A stretch of 64,000 bases of DNA from Acidovorax sp. A1169 (GCF_030704685.1 NZ_JAUZDX010000006.1:1-64000), one strand, 5' to 3'. Shown: positions 37,351 through 48,034, counted from the stretch's first letter. A program made the numbers and translations. The notes: a model not told the origin generated them from the letters alone.

Positions 37351-37790
37351 CAGGTCATTCCGTGGGGCACCAGACAACAGCCTGGTGGTGCTAGGGATCC
37401 TCGGTACCCAGCTCGCCGGGCGGTGTCGGTACGGATCGGGACGGAACGCAAGGCGACTTCTGGCCGCCAACAACCCCGGCTATTGGCAAGAAAAGCACCG
37501 CAGCGGACCGCCCGACGCCGGACCACCAAGAGGCGCAGGGATTGGTGCAGAGGGTCCTATGGCAACGGTAACATTTTTTTTGCACCAGAGACCTTGCCGC
37601 GAATGGAGGCAGCTCTCCAATGAGGCGGGTAACGGCCATTGTGAAACCAGAAGAAGACAGGCACGCACGGGGTCTATTTGTATCAAATTGCAACAATCGC
37701 TGCTATGCTTTGCAGCATGCCTGCATCCGTGGAGCGACCGTCGCTCGAATCGGTTGCGCACGCCCCCCTCCAGACCGAAATGAGTGATCC
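37351..37790. other. Gene-free region with a MITE-like element upstream of cheW
   Basis: A 440-base gap. Its first half is the repeat element at 37394-37557. The remainder includes an AT-richer patch around 37660-37710 (with a GCTGC–8–GCAGC hairpin) that probably holds the cheW promoter; no clear sigma-28 site was found. Confidence 0.5.
37394..37557 (-). mobile_element. MITE-like 164-bp repeat, copy A
   Basis: Aligned in reverse to the element at 62830-62993, the two copies share most positions over their whole length, including blocks CGGGCGGTCCGCTGCG and CTTGCCAATA. In this orientation it starts GGACCCTCTGCACC and ends GGTACCGAGGATCC, a degenerate terminal inverted repeat. TA lies on both sides (37392-37393 and 37558-37559). 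It encodes nothing. Confidence 0.65.
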
Positions 37791-38309
37791 ATGACCGAAC
37801 CCTTCGCAGCATCCCCACCAGGCGCCCCTTCGCGCAATGTCTCTGCAGGCCCGGCTGGGGAATACCTCAGCTTTCGCCTGGGCGTGGAGGAATACGGCAT
37901 CGACATCCTGCGCGTGCAGGAGATCCGCTCGTACGAGCGGCCTACCCGCCTGGCCCATTCGCCCGACTTCATCAAGGGAGTGATCGACCTGCGCGGGCGC
38001 ATCGTGCCCATCCTGGACCTGCGCATGAAGCTGCACTGCCCCGAGGCGAGCTATACCGATTTCACGGTGGTCATCATCCTGGACCTGGGGTCCCTGCTGG
38101 TCGGGGCGGTGGTGGATGCCGTGGCCGACGTGGTCACCCTGACCCCGGATCTCATCAAGCCCGTGCCGCAGTTCGAGCCCCAGGGCCACCTGGACCCTGC
38201 CTTCATCACCGGCATTGCCAGCCTGGGCGAGCGTATGTTGGTCCTGATGGACATCGAGGCCCTGCTCGGCAGTGCCGACATCGGGCTGGTGAAGGCTGCG
38301 GCGACCTGA
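37791..38309 (+). CDS. cheW: CheW-like chemotaxis coupling protein
   Basis: A 172-residue protein; after a ~22-residue flexible start the CheW fold begins EYLSFRLGVEEYGIDILRVQEI, with IKGVIDLRGRIVPILDLRMK and the closing MLVLMDIEALLG. CheW links MCPs to the kinase CheA at the receptor array. It precedes two intact MCP genes; no cheA is in the window. Confidence 0.93.
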   Translation: MTEPFAASPPGAPSRNVSAGPAGEYLSFRLGVEEYGIDILRVQEIRSYERPTRLAHSPDFIKGVIDLRGRIVPILDLRMKLHCPEASYTDFTVVIILDLGSLLVGAVVDAVADVVTLTPDLIKPVPQFEPQGHLDPAFITGIASLGERMLVLMDIEALLGSADIGLVKAAAT

Positions 38310-38387
38310 TGCAAAGCCAGGCGGCGCAGGAGTCGGCAGTGGAATGGTACCCTGTGGACCGGTCAGGTATTTTCTGGAAACGACACC

Positions 38388-40169
38388 ATGAACAATCTCA
38401 GGATATCGACTCGCATGGCGGGCACCTTTGGCGCCCTTGTGCTGTTGTTGCTCGCAGTCATCGTCACAGCGCTGTCGCAACTGACCGCGATTTATGGCAG
38501 TACGTCGGACATCACCGAAAATTGGCTGCCCAGTGTCGAGCTGGTGAATCGGCTCGACGCCCAACTGGCAGAAGCGCGGCTCAATGAGTTCCAGCATCTG
38601 ACCACCCAGGACCCTTCGGCCAAGGGTCAGGTGGAAAAAGCGATGGAGGGTATGCGCGCCGAGATCAAGACGACAGAGGCCGCCTACGAAGGCTTGATCG
38701 CCAGCGATGCGGAACGCAAGCTGTATGAAACCTATGTCCAGGCGCGCAAGGGTTATGGCGAGTCTGCCGTAAAGCTGCTGGAGCTGTCGCGCAAGAACGA
38801 GAGCGAGCAGGCTTTTGCGTTCTTGCAGGGCGAATCGCGCAAGTGGTACATGGAGTCGATTGATACCCTGAAGAAACTCGCGGCATTGAACGGCGCTGGT
38901 GCCAGGGCCGCTAGCGCCAGCGCCGCTTCGATCTACCTCAATGCGCGTTTCGTGATGTGGGCTGCAGCCGCGTTCGCGATCCTGCTGGCAGTCTTGGCGG
39001 CGGTGTGGCTCATCCGCTCCATCACGCGGCCCCTGGCCCAGGCAGTGGAGGCTGCCGACCGCGTGGCCGCCGGCGACCTGAGCGTCGACATCGCCGTGAC
39101 GTCCCAGGACGAAACCGGGCAGCTGCTCAGCGCCCTGCAGCGCATGCAGCAAAGCCTGGTGAGCACCGTGACCACGGTGCGCATCAACTCCGAAAGCGTG
39201 GCGTCGGCCAGCGCGCAGATTGCCTCGGGCAACAACGACCTGTCGGCGCGCACCGAGCAGCAGGCCTCGGCACTGGAAGAGACGGCCGCCTCGATGGAAG
39301 AGCTCGGCTCCACCGTGCGCCAGAACGCAGACAACGCGCGCCAGGCCAACCAGCTGGCGCTGAACGCCTCCACGGTGGCCGTACAGGGCGGCGACGTGGT
39401 GGCCGAAGTGGTCGAGACCATGAAAGGCATCAACGCCAGCAGCAGCAAGATCGCCGACATCATCAGCGTCATCGACGGCATCGCCTTCCAGACCAACATC
39501 CTGGCCCTGAATGCAGCGGTGGAAGCCGCCCGGGCGGGCGAGCAAGGCCGGGGCTTTGCCGTGGTGGCCAGCGAAGTGCGCAGCCTGGCCGGGCGCAGCG
39601 CCGAAGCGGCCAAGGAAATCAAGGGCCTGATCACCGCCAGCGTGGAACGGGTGGAACAAGGCACCCTGCTGGTGGACAAGGCCGGGGCCACCATGACCGA
39701 AGTGGTGGCAGCCATCCGGCGCGTGACCGACATCATGGGCGAGATCAGCGCGGCCAGCAGCGAGCAGAGTGCAGGCGTAGGCCAGGTGGGAGAAGCGGTC
39801 ACGCAGATGGACCAGGCGACCCAGCAGAACGCAGCGCTGGTGGAAGAGATGGCCGCAGCAGCGAGCAGCCTGAACAGCCAGGCGGGCGAGTTGGTCAATG
39901 CGGTGGCGGTGTTCAGGCTGGCGGGCGATGGCAGCGGAGGCGGCAACTACCGTAGCGCGGCCCCCGCACCGGCCCCCGCGGTGCGCAAGCCGGTGGCCAT
40001 GGCGGCGCCGGCTGCGCGCGCGGCAGTAGCGTCCAGGCCTGCGGCCAAGGCCCCGGCGGCCAGCCGGCTGGCGGCCCCCAAGGCCGCAGCGGCGGCAAGC
40101 CCTGCGCCAGCGCCCAAGGCGCCGGCCAAGGCGGCCGGGGGTGGGGATGATGACTGGGAAAGCTTCTGA
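38388..40169 (+). CDS. Methyl-accepting chemotaxis protein (four-helix sensor)
   Basis: A 593-residue transmembrane receptor. Helix 1 is [20 protein letters not shown]; residues ~35-185 form a 4HB_MCP-type periplasmic sensor; helix 2 is [22 protein letters not shown]; then HAMP and the signalling domain with [20 protein letters not shown] and [19 protein letters not shown]. An Ala/Pro-rich linker leads to the C-terminal DDDWESF, a WxxF tether for CheR/CheB. The signalling part is almost identical at DNA level to that of the broken MCP at 34.1 kb. The ligand is unknown. Confidence 0.92.
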   Translation: MNNLRISTRMAGTFGALVLLLLAVIVTALSQLTAIYGSTSDITENWLPSVELVNRLDAQLAEARLNEFQHLTTQDPSAKGQVEKAMEGMRAEIKTTEAAYEGLIASDAERKLYETYVQARKGYGESAVKLLELSRKNESEQAFAFLQGESRKWYMESIDTLKKLAALNGAGARAASASAASIYLNARFVMWAAAAFAILLAVLAAVWLIRSITRPLAQAVEAADRVAAGDLSVDIAVTSQDETGQLLSALQRMQQSLVSTVTTVRINSESVASASAQIASGNNDLSARTEQQASALEETAASMEELGSTVRQNADNARQANQLALNASTVAVQGGDVVAEVVETMKGINASSSKIADIISVIDGIAFQTNILALNAAVEAARAGEQGRGFAVVASEVRSLAGRSAEAAKEIKGLITASVERVEQGTLLVDKAGATMTEVVAAIRRVTDIMGEISAASSEQSAGVGQVGEAVTQMDQATQQNAALVEEMAAAASSLNSQAGELVNAVAVFRLAGDGSGGGNYRSAAPAPAPAVRKPVAMAAPAARAAVASRPAAKAPAASRLAAPKAAAAASPAPAPKAPAKAAGGGDDDWESF

Positions 40170-40305
40170 TTCCCAGTTTCTGTTGTCGTAAGGCACCCCT
40201 CATGCGATGACACACCGGGAGAGTAAAGATGCCTTGAACGAGGGGGTGTGTTGGCCTGGATCTTGCGATTCTGTGCTTACAGATCGTTACTTCAGGAGAC
40301 AGGGC

Positions 40306-42054
40306 ATGAACCGGTTCAAGATTTCCACCCGCCTGGCGGGGCTTCTGGCGGTGTTGTGCTGCCTCGTGCTGCTGGTCGGCGGCGCCGGTCTGCTGGGCAT
40401 GGGGCAGTCCAACGCCGGGCTCAAATCGGTGTACGACGACCGGGTGGTGCCCCTCAAGCAGATCAAGATCGTGGCCGACATGTACGCGGTCAACGTGGTC
40501 GATGCAGCGCACAAGGTGCGCGACGGCGGCATGACCGCCGCGCAGGGCCAGCAATCGGTGGCCGATGCGCGCAAGGCCATCGACACCAACTGGAACGCCT
40601 ACCTGGCCACAAAGCTGGCGCCCGAGGAAAAGACCCTGGTGGACCGCTTCAAGCCCTTGCAGGCCAAGGCGGACGCGGCCACCGAGGCCCTGGTGGGCCT
40701 GTTCCGCGCAGGCGACGTACCCGCCCTCACCGCCTTTGCCGCCAAGGAGCTGTATCCGGCCATGGACCCGCTGCAGGAGGTGCTGGGCCAGCTCATGCAG
40801 GTGCAGCTCGACCAGGCCAAGATGGAATACGACCGTGCCGCAGCCAGCTACCAGACCATCTGGGTCCTGGTGGCGGTGGCTGTGGTGGCGGGCGTGTTGC
40901 TCGCCGTGCTCGTCGGGGGCTCGATGATCCGCCAGATCTCGCGCTCGCTGGGCAATGCGGTGGACATCACCGATTCCGTGTCCCGCGGCGATCTCACGGT
41001 CACCATTCCGGTACAGGGGCGCGATGAGATCGCGCGCCTGCTCACCGGCCTGACGGCCATGCGTGACAACCTGGCCCAGGTGGTATCGGGGGTGCGTGGC
41101 AATGCGCAGGGCGTGGCCTCGGCCAGCGCGGAAATCGCCTCGGGCAACCACGACCTGTCCATCCGCACCGAGGAGCAGGCCAGTGCCCTGCAGCAAACGG
41201 CCGCCTCCATGGAGGAACTGAGCTCCACCGTGCGCCAGGACGCCGACAACGCGCGCCAGGCCAACCAGTTGGCCATGAGCGCCTCCACCGTGGCCGTGCA
41301 GGGTGGCGACGTGGTGTCCGAAGTGGTGGAGACCATGAAAGGCATCAACGACAGCAGCAAGAAGATTTCCGACATCATCGGCGTGATCGACGGCATTGCC
41401 TTCCAGACCAATATCCTGGCGCTCAATGCGGCGGTGGAAGCCGCCCGTGCGGGCGAGCAGGGCCGGGGCTTTGCCGTGGTGGCCAGCGAGGTGCGCAGCC
41501 TGGCCGGGCGCAGCGCAGACGCCGCCAAGGAGATCAAGAGCCTGATCCACGCCAGCGTGGAGCGGGTCGAGCAGGGCACTGCGCTGGTCGACAAGGCGGG
41601 CGCCACCATGACCGAGGTGGTGGCTTCGATCCGCCGTGTGACCGACATCATGGGCGAGATCAGCGCTGCCAGCACCGAGCAGAGCCAGGGTGTCTCCCAG
41701 GTCGGCGATGCCGTCACGCAGATGGACCAGGTCACGCAGCAGAACGCCGCCCTGGTCGAGGAAATGGCCGCTGCCGCCGGCAGCCTGAGCCACCAGGCCC
41801 AGGCCCTGGTGGGCGCGGTGGAGGTGTTCAAGCTGTCGGGTGATGCGCCAGCGGTTCAGGCCACCACCGCACCTCGCCCGCGCCCTTCTCCCCCGGTATC
41901 GCCGCCCGCCGCCCGCAAGCCGGTCGCCGGGGTGGCGCAGCGCAAGCTCGCGGCACCGACTCCCACCGTGGCAAAAACCGCTGCCAAACCGCCTGCGCCC
42001 GCAGCGGGAGCCACCGTCAAGGCGGCGTCCGATGATGAGTGGGAAAGCTTCTGA
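40306..42054 (+). CDS. Methyl-accepting chemotaxis protein (TarH-like sensor)
   Basis: A 582-residue receptor with helix 1 ([21 protein letters not shown]), a periplasmic four-helix domain with a [15 protein letters not shown] segment, helix 2 ([20 protein letters not shown]), HAMP and a signalling domain ending SDDEWESF. Its signalling domain is more diverged from the other two (Q, H and D in place of several residues). AGGAGA precedes the ATG at 40306; an upstream in-frame start is not supported. It lies 136 bases after the previous MCP and so may have its own promoter. Confidence 0.92.
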   Translation: MNRFKISTRLAGLLAVLCCLVLLVGGAGLLGMGQSNAGLKSVYDDRVVPLKQIKIVADMYAVNVVDAAHKVRDGGMTAAQGQQSVADARKAIDTNWNAYLATKLAPEEKTLVDRFKPLQAKADAATEALVGLFRAGDVPALTAFAAKELYPAMDPLQEVLGQLMQVQLDQAKMEYDRAAASYQTIWVLVAVAVVAGVLLAVLVGGSMIRQISRSLGNAVDITDSVSRGDLTVTIPVQGRDEIARLLTGLTAMRDNLAQVVSGVRGNAQGVASASAEIASGNHDLSIRTEEQASALQQTAASMEELSSTVRQDADNARQANQLAMSASTVAVQGGDVVSEVVETMKGINDSSKKISDIIGVIDGIAFQTNILALNAAVEAARAGEQGRGFAVVASEVRSLAGRSADAAKEIKSLIHASVERVEQGTALVDKAGATMTEVVASIRRVTDIMGEISAASTEQSQGVSQVGDAVTQMDQVTQQNAALVEEMAAAAGSLSHQAQALVGAVEVFKLSGDAPAVQATTAPRPRPSPPVSPPAARKPVAGVAQRKLAAPTPTVAKTAAKPPAPAAGATVKAASDDEWESF

Positions 42055-42238
42055 GACGGCGCGCAGGTTCTGCGCTTGGCAGGAGCGGCGATTGCACCAA
42101 AGTGATGCGTCTTTTGGCGCGCGATAGCCAAATGGTTGTGAGTTGCCCTTGTTTGGTGCTTTTTGGGTGGTTGGTTGAATCGTTGTGGTGCATCTGATGG
42201 GGCTCAAGGCCCATCGTGGTCAAGAATCAACGGCTGGT

Positions 42239-43126
42239 TCAGTGCACTGGTATGGCGTCCGGCTGTTCCAGGGTGTCAAGCCGTGCCACTGCCTCGGGAG
42301 GCAATTGCAGTTGCGCCGCCGCCAGGTTCTGCTGCAGGTGGGTGACCGACGAGGTACCCGGAATCAGCAGCACATTGGGTGAGCGCTGCAGCAGCCAGGC
42401 CAGCGCCACCTGCATGGGCGTGGCGCCGAGTTCGGCCGCCACTTCCGACAGCACGCCCGACTGCAGCGGCGTGAAACCGCCCAGCGGGAAGAAGGGCACA
42501 TAGGCCGTGCCTTCGGCGGCCAGCTGCGTGAGCAGGGCCTCGTCTTCGCGGTGGGCCAGGTTGTACATGTTCTGCACGCAGGCAATCTGGGTGATCCTGC
42601 GCCCGTCCTGCACCTGGCGCGCCGTCACGTTGCTCAGGCCGATGTGGCGTATCAGGCCCTGGCGCTGCAGCTCGGCCAGCGCCGTGAGCGGCGCCTCCAG
42701 CGATCCTTCTGCCGGGCCGTGCACGCTGAACATGGCACGCAGGTTCACCACGTCCAGCACGGGAAGGCCCAGGTTGCGCAGGTTGTCGTGCACGCCCTGC
42801 GTAAGCTCCGCGGCCGAGAACGCGGGCAGCCACGAGGCATCGTCGCCGCGCCTTGCGCCCACCTTGGTCACGAGGGTCAGGCCGTCGCGGTAGGGGTGCA
42901 GTGCCTCCTTGATGATCTGGTTGGTCACGTGCGGGCCGTAGAAGTCGCTGGTGTCGATGTGGCCCACGCCGCTCTCCACGGCGGCGCGCAGCACGGTCAC
43001 GGCCGCGGCACGGTCCTTGGGCGGGCCGAACACGCCGGGGCCGGCCAACTGCATGGCGCCATAGCCCAGGCGCTTCACATCACGGTGGCCGAGGCGGTAG
43101 CTGCCGGCCTTGTCGATTGCTGTCAT
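42239..43126 (-). CDS. Aldo/keto reductase
   Basis: A 295-residue (beta/alpha)8 AKR. Catalytic residues visible: Asp in GHIDTSDFYGPHV with the adjacent Tyr, Lys in TLVTKVGARRGD, and a His position replaced by Asn/Leu (LDVVNLR), as in the group that lacks the fourth tetrad residue. NADPH-binding LLIPGTSSVTHLQQNLAA lies near the C-terminus. It is typical of the oxidoreductases next to LysR genes; the substrate is unknown. AAAGGA precedes the ATG. Confidence 0.85.
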   Translation of the reverse strand: MTAIDKAGSYRLGHRDVKRLGYGAMQLAGPGVFGPPKDRAAAVTVLRAAVESGVGHIDTSDFYGPHVTNQIIKEALHPYRDGLTLVTKVGARRGDDASWLPAFSAAELTQGVHDNLRNLGLPVLDVVNLRAMFSVHGPAEGSLEAPLTALAELQRQGLIRHIGLSNVTARQVQDGRRITQIACVQNMYNLAHREDEALLTQLAAEGTAYVPFFPLGGFTPLQSGVLSEVAAELGATPMQVALAWLLQRSPNVLLIPGTSSVTHLQQNLAAAQLQLPPEAVARLDTLEQPDAIPVH

Positions 43127-43167
43127 GGGAGAGTCCTTTCAATGGGGATGCATCGACTGTAGGCACG

Positions 43168-43207
43168 CAGCCTGTGTACGATAAGTCGGTTGAGTGCGCA
43201 CAGGCTG
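43168..43207. promoter_or_regulatory. Inverted repeat between the AKR and LysR genes
   Basis: CAGCCTGTG (43168-43176) and CACAGGCTG (43199-43207), perfect 9-bp arms, 22-base spacer, in the 118-base divergent gap. A plausible LysR recognition region. Confidence 0.5.
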
Positions 43208-43244
43208 TGCGGCACAGCGAACAATCCATCAAGGGATCCTGTCC

Positions 43245-44168
43245 ATGGCCGAGCAGTTGGGTGATCTGGCCGCCTTTGTCTCGGTGGCACGCGGCGGCGG
43301 TTTCCGCGAGGCGGCACGCTTGGGCGGTGTCAGCGCGTCGAGCCTGAGCGAGGCGGTGCGTCGGCTCGAAGCGCGGCTGGGCGTGCGCCTGCTGCACCGC
43401 ACGACACGCAGCGTGGCGCCCACCGAGGCCGGGGCGCGCCTGCTCGAACGCCTGGGCCCGGCGCTCGGCGAGGTGCAGGCCGCGCTCGACGTGGTCAACG
43501 GCTTTCGCGACCGGCCCGCCGGCACCCTGCGCCTCAACGTGCCCGCCAGCGCGGCACGCCTGGTGCTGCCCGCCATCGTGCCGCCGTTCCTCGCGGCCTA
43601 CCCCGACATCCGCCTGGACGTGGTGGTGGAGGAAAGCTTTGTCGACATCCTCGCCGAGGGCTGCGACGCCGGTATCCGCTATGACGAGCGGCTGGAGCAG
43701 GACATGATCGCCCTCCCCATCGGCCCGCGCTGGCAGCGCATGGCCACGGCCGCTGCACCCGCCTATCTGGCCGCGCGTGGCCGGCCCGAACACCCGCGCG
43801 ACCTCATGCAGCACGCCTGCCTGCGCGGCCGTTTTGCCAGCGGCACCATGCCCACCTGGGAGTTCGAGCGCGGTGGCGAAGTGGTCGTCGTGGATCCGTC
43901 CGGCCCCTTGATCGTGCGCATCTCGGGCGGTGTGGATCTGGCGGTGGAAGCGGCGCTTGCTGGCTGCGGCATCATCCACATGTTCGAAGGCTGGTTGCAG
44001 CCCCATCTCGACAGCGGGGCGCTGGTGCCGGTGCTGGGCGACTGGGCGCGGCCTTTTTCAGGGCCGTTTCTCTACTACTCCGGGCGGCGGTACCTGCCGG
44101 CGCCGTTGCGGGCGTTTGTGGATTTTGTGCGGGGGCAGGGCGCAGATGGCGCGGTCGCCAACCCGTGA
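43245..44168 (+). CDS. LysR-family transcriptional regulator
   Basis: A 307-residue LTTR. The N-terminal winged HTH is LGDLAAFVSVARGGGFREAA with SASSLSEAVRRLEARLGVRL; the C-terminal effector domain contains YPDIRLDVVVEESFVDILAEGCDAGIRY, of the AaeR/DmlR-like group. It is divergent from the aldo/keto reductase gene and probably controls it. Start ATG 43245 with AAGGGA upstream. Confidence 0.9.
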   Translation: MAEQLGDLAAFVSVARGGGFREAARLGGVSASSLSEAVRRLEARLGVRLLHRTTRSVAPTEAGARLLERLGPALGEVQAALDVVNGFRDRPAGTLRLNVPASAARLVLPAIVPPFLAAYPDIRLDVVVEESFVDILAEGCDAGIRYDERLEQDMIALPIGPRWQRMATAAAPAYLAARGRPEHPRDLMQHACLRGRFASGTMPTWEFERGGEVVVVDPSGPLIVRISGGVDLAVEAALAGCGIIHMFEGWLQPHLDSGALVPVLGDWARPFSGPFLYYSGRRYLPAPLRAFVDFVRGQGADGAVANP

Positions 44169-44241
44169 GTGGGCTGGCGATATGTTGACTGGTCAACGCG
44201 GATCGTGGATAAACCCTCTCAACGCTGTGACAAGGACAACC

Positions 44242-44553
44242 ATGCAAGCCCAGCTCAACCCGCGCGCCGGCTCTGATTTGCTGCGACGCTACCGCGAGCG
44301 CGGACTGTGGGGCGGTTTGGCGCTTGGCGCGATAGGCGGGGCCATGGTCTGCGGCCCGCATTTCCATGACTGGTCGCTCTCTGCTTCAGGTGCTGTGATG
44401 CTTGGCCTCAGTACGGGGCTCGGATTGCTGGGCTGGTTTTTCGGGTCCTTGGCGGCGGGCTCGGTCGCAGGTGTGGGAGCGCACGATGCCGCCGAACCGG
44501 ACGGGCATGCCGATGGTGCGCACCATGCTGACCCGGGCAGCGACGCCAATTGA
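44242..44553 (+). CDS. Small membrane protein, unknown family
   Basis: A 103-residue protein not recognised. Two Gly/Ala-rich hydrophobic segments are visible (GLALGAIGGAMVCGPHF and VMLGLSTGLGLLGWFFGSLA), with a His/Asp-rich tail (HDAAEPDGHADGAHHADPGS) that could bind metal. AAGGAC precedes the ATG. It stands alone between LysR and the FemAB-like gene. Confidence 0.55.
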   Translation: MQAQLNPRAGSDLLRRYRERGLWGGLALGAIGGAMVCGPHFHDWSLSASGAVMLGLSTGLGLLGWFFGSLAAGSVAGVGAHDAAEPDGHADGAHHADPGSDAN

Positions 44554-44568
44554 TATCCGCCAGATACC

Positions 44569-45795
44569 TCACCCCTGCCTGAACGGACTGCGCCCCTGCA
44601 GTTCCTCCAGATAGCCTTCCACCCCCTGGCCTTCACGTTCAAGAAAGCGCTCCACCGCTTCGGCAAAGGCCGGGTGCGCGATCCAGTGGGCACTGCTGGC
44701 CTGCACGGGCAGCAGGGCACGGGCCATCTTGTGCTCGCCCTGGGCGCCGCCCTCGAAGCGCTGGGCGCCGTGTTCAATGCACCACTGCAGCGGCTGGTAA
44801 TAGCAGGCCTCGAAGTGCAGGCAGTCCACGCGCTCCAGCGCGCCCCAGTAGCGTCCATACGCCACGAGCCCCTCCGTGCCGTAGTCACCCAGCGCGATCA
44901 GGCTGCTGGCGATCGGATGGCCATCCCGCTCGGCGATGAACAGCAGCCAGGCCTCGGGCATGTTCTGCGCCATGCGCGCGAAGAAGTCGCGCGTGAGGTA
45001 GGGCGGGTTGCCGTGCTCCAGGTAGGTGCGCTCGTAGCAGCGGTAGAAGAAGTCCCAATCGGCGGGGCTGATGTCGGCGCCGCGTGACCAGCGGAACGTG
45101 ACGCCCGCCTCGGCCACGCGGCGGCGCTCCTGGCGGATCTTCTTGCGCTTGTCCTGGGCCAGGCTGGCGAGGAAATCGTCGAAGCTGGCGTAGCGGGCTG
45201 GTGGTGCTGCGTTGCTCCCATCCGGGGATGCCGTTGACTCGGGTGCCGTCGGCGATTCATTCTTCCAGTGGAATTGCACGGTGTGGCGCAGCATCAGGCC
45301 TTCGTCGGCGCTGGTCTTGATGTCGTCATTGCTGGCGAACAGCACATGCACCGACGACACGCCCTGGCTCTCGCACCACTGGCACACGGCCTGCACGAGC
45401 AATGCGCGGCTCTCGTCGTCCCGCGCCATCAGGCGGGTGCCGGGCACGGGGGTGAAGGGCACGGCGATGGTGGCCTTGGGGTAGTAGGGCACGCCGTGCT
45501 GTTCGTAGGCGCTGGCCCAGGCCCAGTCGAAGACGTATTCGCCGTACGAGTGGCTTTTGAGGTACAGCGGGCAGGCGGCCAGCAGCGTGTCCTCGCCGTC
45601 CCACAGCGTCATGAAGCGCGGCGTCCAGCCGCGCTTGGGCGTGGCGCTGCCGCTCTCGTGCAAGGCCGTGAGGTACTCGTGGCGCAAAAAGGGCGTGGGG
45701 TGGCTCTGCAAAGCCAGCAGGCCGTTCCAGGCATTGGCGTCCACCTCCTGTGGGGAGGCCAGCACGCGGGCGATAATGTGCAATTGCTCAGCCAT
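44569..45795 (-). CDS. FemAB-like GNAT acyltransferase (PF04339)
   Basis: A 408-residue protein with two GNAT-like halves. Signature segments are LQSHPTPFLRHEYLTALHESG, GWTPRFMTLWDGEDTL, FDWAWASAYEQHGVPYYPK, KIRQERRRVAEAGVTFRW and the late CYYQPLQWCIEHGAQRFEGGAQGEHK. The family is called peptidogalycan biosynthesis/acetyltransferase but no substrate has been proven. Start at ATG 45795, with family-typical N-terminus. Divergent from nadE. Confidence 0.85.
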   Translation of the reverse strand: MAEQLHIIARVLASPQEVDANAWNGLLALQSHPTPFLRHEYLTALHESGSATPKRGWTPRFMTLWDGEDTLLAACPLYLKSHSYGEYVFDWAWASAYEQHGVPYYPKATIAVPFTPVPGTRLMARDDESRALLVQAVCQWCESQGVSSVHVLFASNDDIKTSADEGLMLRHTVQFHWKNESPTAPESTASPDGSNAAPPARYASFDDFLASLAQDKRKKIRQERRRVAEAGVTFRWSRGADISPADWDFFYRCYERTYLEHGNPPYLTRDFFARMAQNMPEAWLLFIAERDGHPIASSLIALGDYGTEGLVAYGRYWGALERVDCLHFEACYYQPLQWCIEHGAQRFEGGAQGEHKMARALLPVQASSAHWIAHPAFAEAVERFLEREGQGVEGYLEELQGRSPFRQG

Positions 45796-45902
45796 GTGTG
45801 CCCAGCGGCCTGCATTGCACTGCCAGATGGCGGTCTGCGGCGGGTTGCGGGCCTGCATTGGCGGTTGTCTTCAACCTGGCCCCAAGGGGCTTCTCCAGTT
45901 CC

Positions 45903-47567
45903 ATGACGCTCTCCATTTGCACAGCGCAGCTCAATTTTGTGGTGGGCGACATGCCCGGCAATGCGCAGAAGATCATTGCTGCCGCTCGCCAGGCCCATGC
46001 CCAGGGTGCGCAGTTGCTGCTCACGCCCGAATTGGCGATCTGCGGCTACGCGGCGGAGGACCTGTTCCTGCGCCCGGCCTTCATCGCTGCCTGCGATGAT
46101 GCCGTGAAAACCGTGGCCCGTGAGACTGCGGGGTTGAAAGGCCTGGCCATCGTGCTCGGGCATCCGCAGGCGACGCGCGCCGATGCCCCGGCTTTCAGTG
46201 CCTGTTTCAACGCTGCCAGCGTGCTGCGCGATGGCGTGGTGGAGCAGACCTATGCCAAGCGCGAGCTGCCCAACTACCAGGTGTTCGACGAACGGCGCTA
46301 CTTCGTGGCCGGGCGATCGCCCTGCGTGTTCGAGGTGGGCGGGCTGCGCGTGGGCCTGCTGGTCTGCGAGGACGCCTGGTTCGCCGCGCCCGCGCGTGAC
46401 GCGGCTGCCGCCGGTGCGCAACTGCTGGCGGTGATCAATGCCTCGCCCTTTCACCTGGGCAAGAGCGCCGAGCGCGAGGACACCATGCGCGAGCGCGTGC
46501 GCGAAACGGGGCTGCCCCTGGTCTACGCCCACCTGGTGGGCGGGCAGGACGAGGTGGTGTTCGAGGGCCGCTCCTTCGCCCTGGGTGCCGATGGCGCTGT
46601 GGCTGCGCGTGCGCCGGGCTTCGAGGAAGAACTGTTCTGCGTGCAGGTGGTGGCCGGAAACGGCACCACGCCGCTGGCGGTCCAGGGTGACATCGCCCCG
46701 CTGCGCAGTGCCGAGGCCGATCTGTGGGACGCGCTGGTGATGGGCGTGCGCGACTATGTGGGCAAGAACCGCTTCCCCAGCGTGCTACTGGGCCTGTCGG
46801 GTGGCATCGACTCGGCCCTGGTGCTGGCGATCGCCGTGGATGCGCTGGGCGCAGACAAGGTGCGTGCGGTGATGATGCCCTCGCCCTACACGGCCGACAT
46901 CAGCTGGATCGATGCGCGCGACATGGCGGCCCGCATGGGCGTGCGCTATGACGAGATTTCCATCCAACCGCAGTTCGAGGCCTTCAAGGCCGCGCTGGCC
47001 AGCGACTTCGCAGGCCTGGCCGAGGACACGACCGAGGAGAACCTGCAGGCGCGCATCCGAGGCACGCTGCTCATGGCGCTCTCCAACAAATTCGGCTCCA
47101 TCGTGCTGACCACGGGCAACAAGAGCGAGATGTCCACCGGCTACTGCACGCTCTATGGCGACATGGCCGGCGGTTTCGCCGTCATCAAGGACGTGGCCAA
47201 GACCACCGTGTTCGCGCTGTGCCGCTGGCGCAATGCCCACGACCCGTATGGCACGGGCGCCAGCCCCATCCCCGAGCGCATCATCACCCGCCCGCCGAGT
47301 GCCGAGCTGCGCCCCGACCAGAAGGACCAGGACAGCCTGCCGCCCTACGACGTGTTGGACGCCATCGTCTCGCGCTACATGGAGAACGACGAGCCCATCG
47401 AATCCATCATCGCCGCCGGCTTTGCGCGCGCCGACGTGGAGCGCGTGACCCGGCTCATCAAGATCAACGAATACAAGCGCCAGCAGGCGCCCGTAGGGAT
47501 TCGCGTCACGCGCCGCAGCTTCGGCAAGGATTGGCGTTACCCTATCACCAATAGCTTTCGCGCTTGA
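45903..47567 (+). CDS. nadE: Glutamine-dependent NAD+ synthetase
   Basis: A 554-residue two-domain enzyme. The N-terminal nitrilase-like glutaminase has the Glu–Lys–Cys triad in LLTPELAICGY, YAKRELPNYQVFDE and LLVCEDAWF. The C-terminal synthetase has the ATP-binding LGLSGGIDSALVLA and TTGNKSEMSTGYCTLYGD. It makes NAD+ from deamido-NAD with ammonia channelled from glutamine. Start ATG 45903. It is followed 70 bases on by glnB, a link between nitrogen status and glutamine use common in betaproteobacteria. Confidence 0.95.
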   Translation: MTLSICTAQLNFVVGDMPGNAQKIIAAARQAHAQGAQLLLTPELAICGYAAEDLFLRPAFIAACDDAVKTVARETAGLKGLAIVLGHPQATRADAPAFSACFNAASVLRDGVVEQTYAKRELPNYQVFDERRYFVAGRSPCVFEVGGLRVGLLVCEDAWFAAPARDAAAAGAQLLAVINASPFHLGKSAEREDTMRERVRETGLPLVYAHLVGGQDEVVFEGRSFALGADGAVAARAPGFEEELFCVQVVAGNGTTPLAVQGDIAPLRSAEADLWDALVMGVRDYVGKNRFPSVLLGLSGGIDSALVLAIAVDALGADKVRAVMMPSPYTADISWIDARDMAARMGVRYDEISIQPQFEAFKAALASDFAGLAEDTTEENLQARIRGTLLMALSNKFGSIVLTTGNKSEMSTGYCTLYGDMAGGFAVIKDVAKTTVFALCRWRNAHDPYGTGASPIPERIITRPPSAELRPDQKDQDSLPPYDVLDAIVSRYMENDEPIESIIAAGFARADVERVTRLIKINEYKRQQAPVGIRVTRRSFGKDWRYPITNSFRA

Positions 47568-47586
47568 GGCAGTTCTGACGGCATGA

Positions 47587-47976
<390 letters not shown>

Positions 47977-48034
47977 GCTCCCCCTGAGTCGCTTCGCGCC
48001 ATCCCCCTGAGGGGAACGCCACCAGTGGCTTGGC

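Noticed and set aside
37683..42207. Long minus-strand frames opposite the MCP genes
   Set aside because: Mirror frames of the MCP coding strand, repeated in both because the genes are near-identical.
42055..42238. NtrC-like (GCACC–5–GATGC) or sigma-54-like sites after the third MCP
   Set aside because: Half-site mismatch, wrong -24/-12 spacing and a convergent context without a promoter need.
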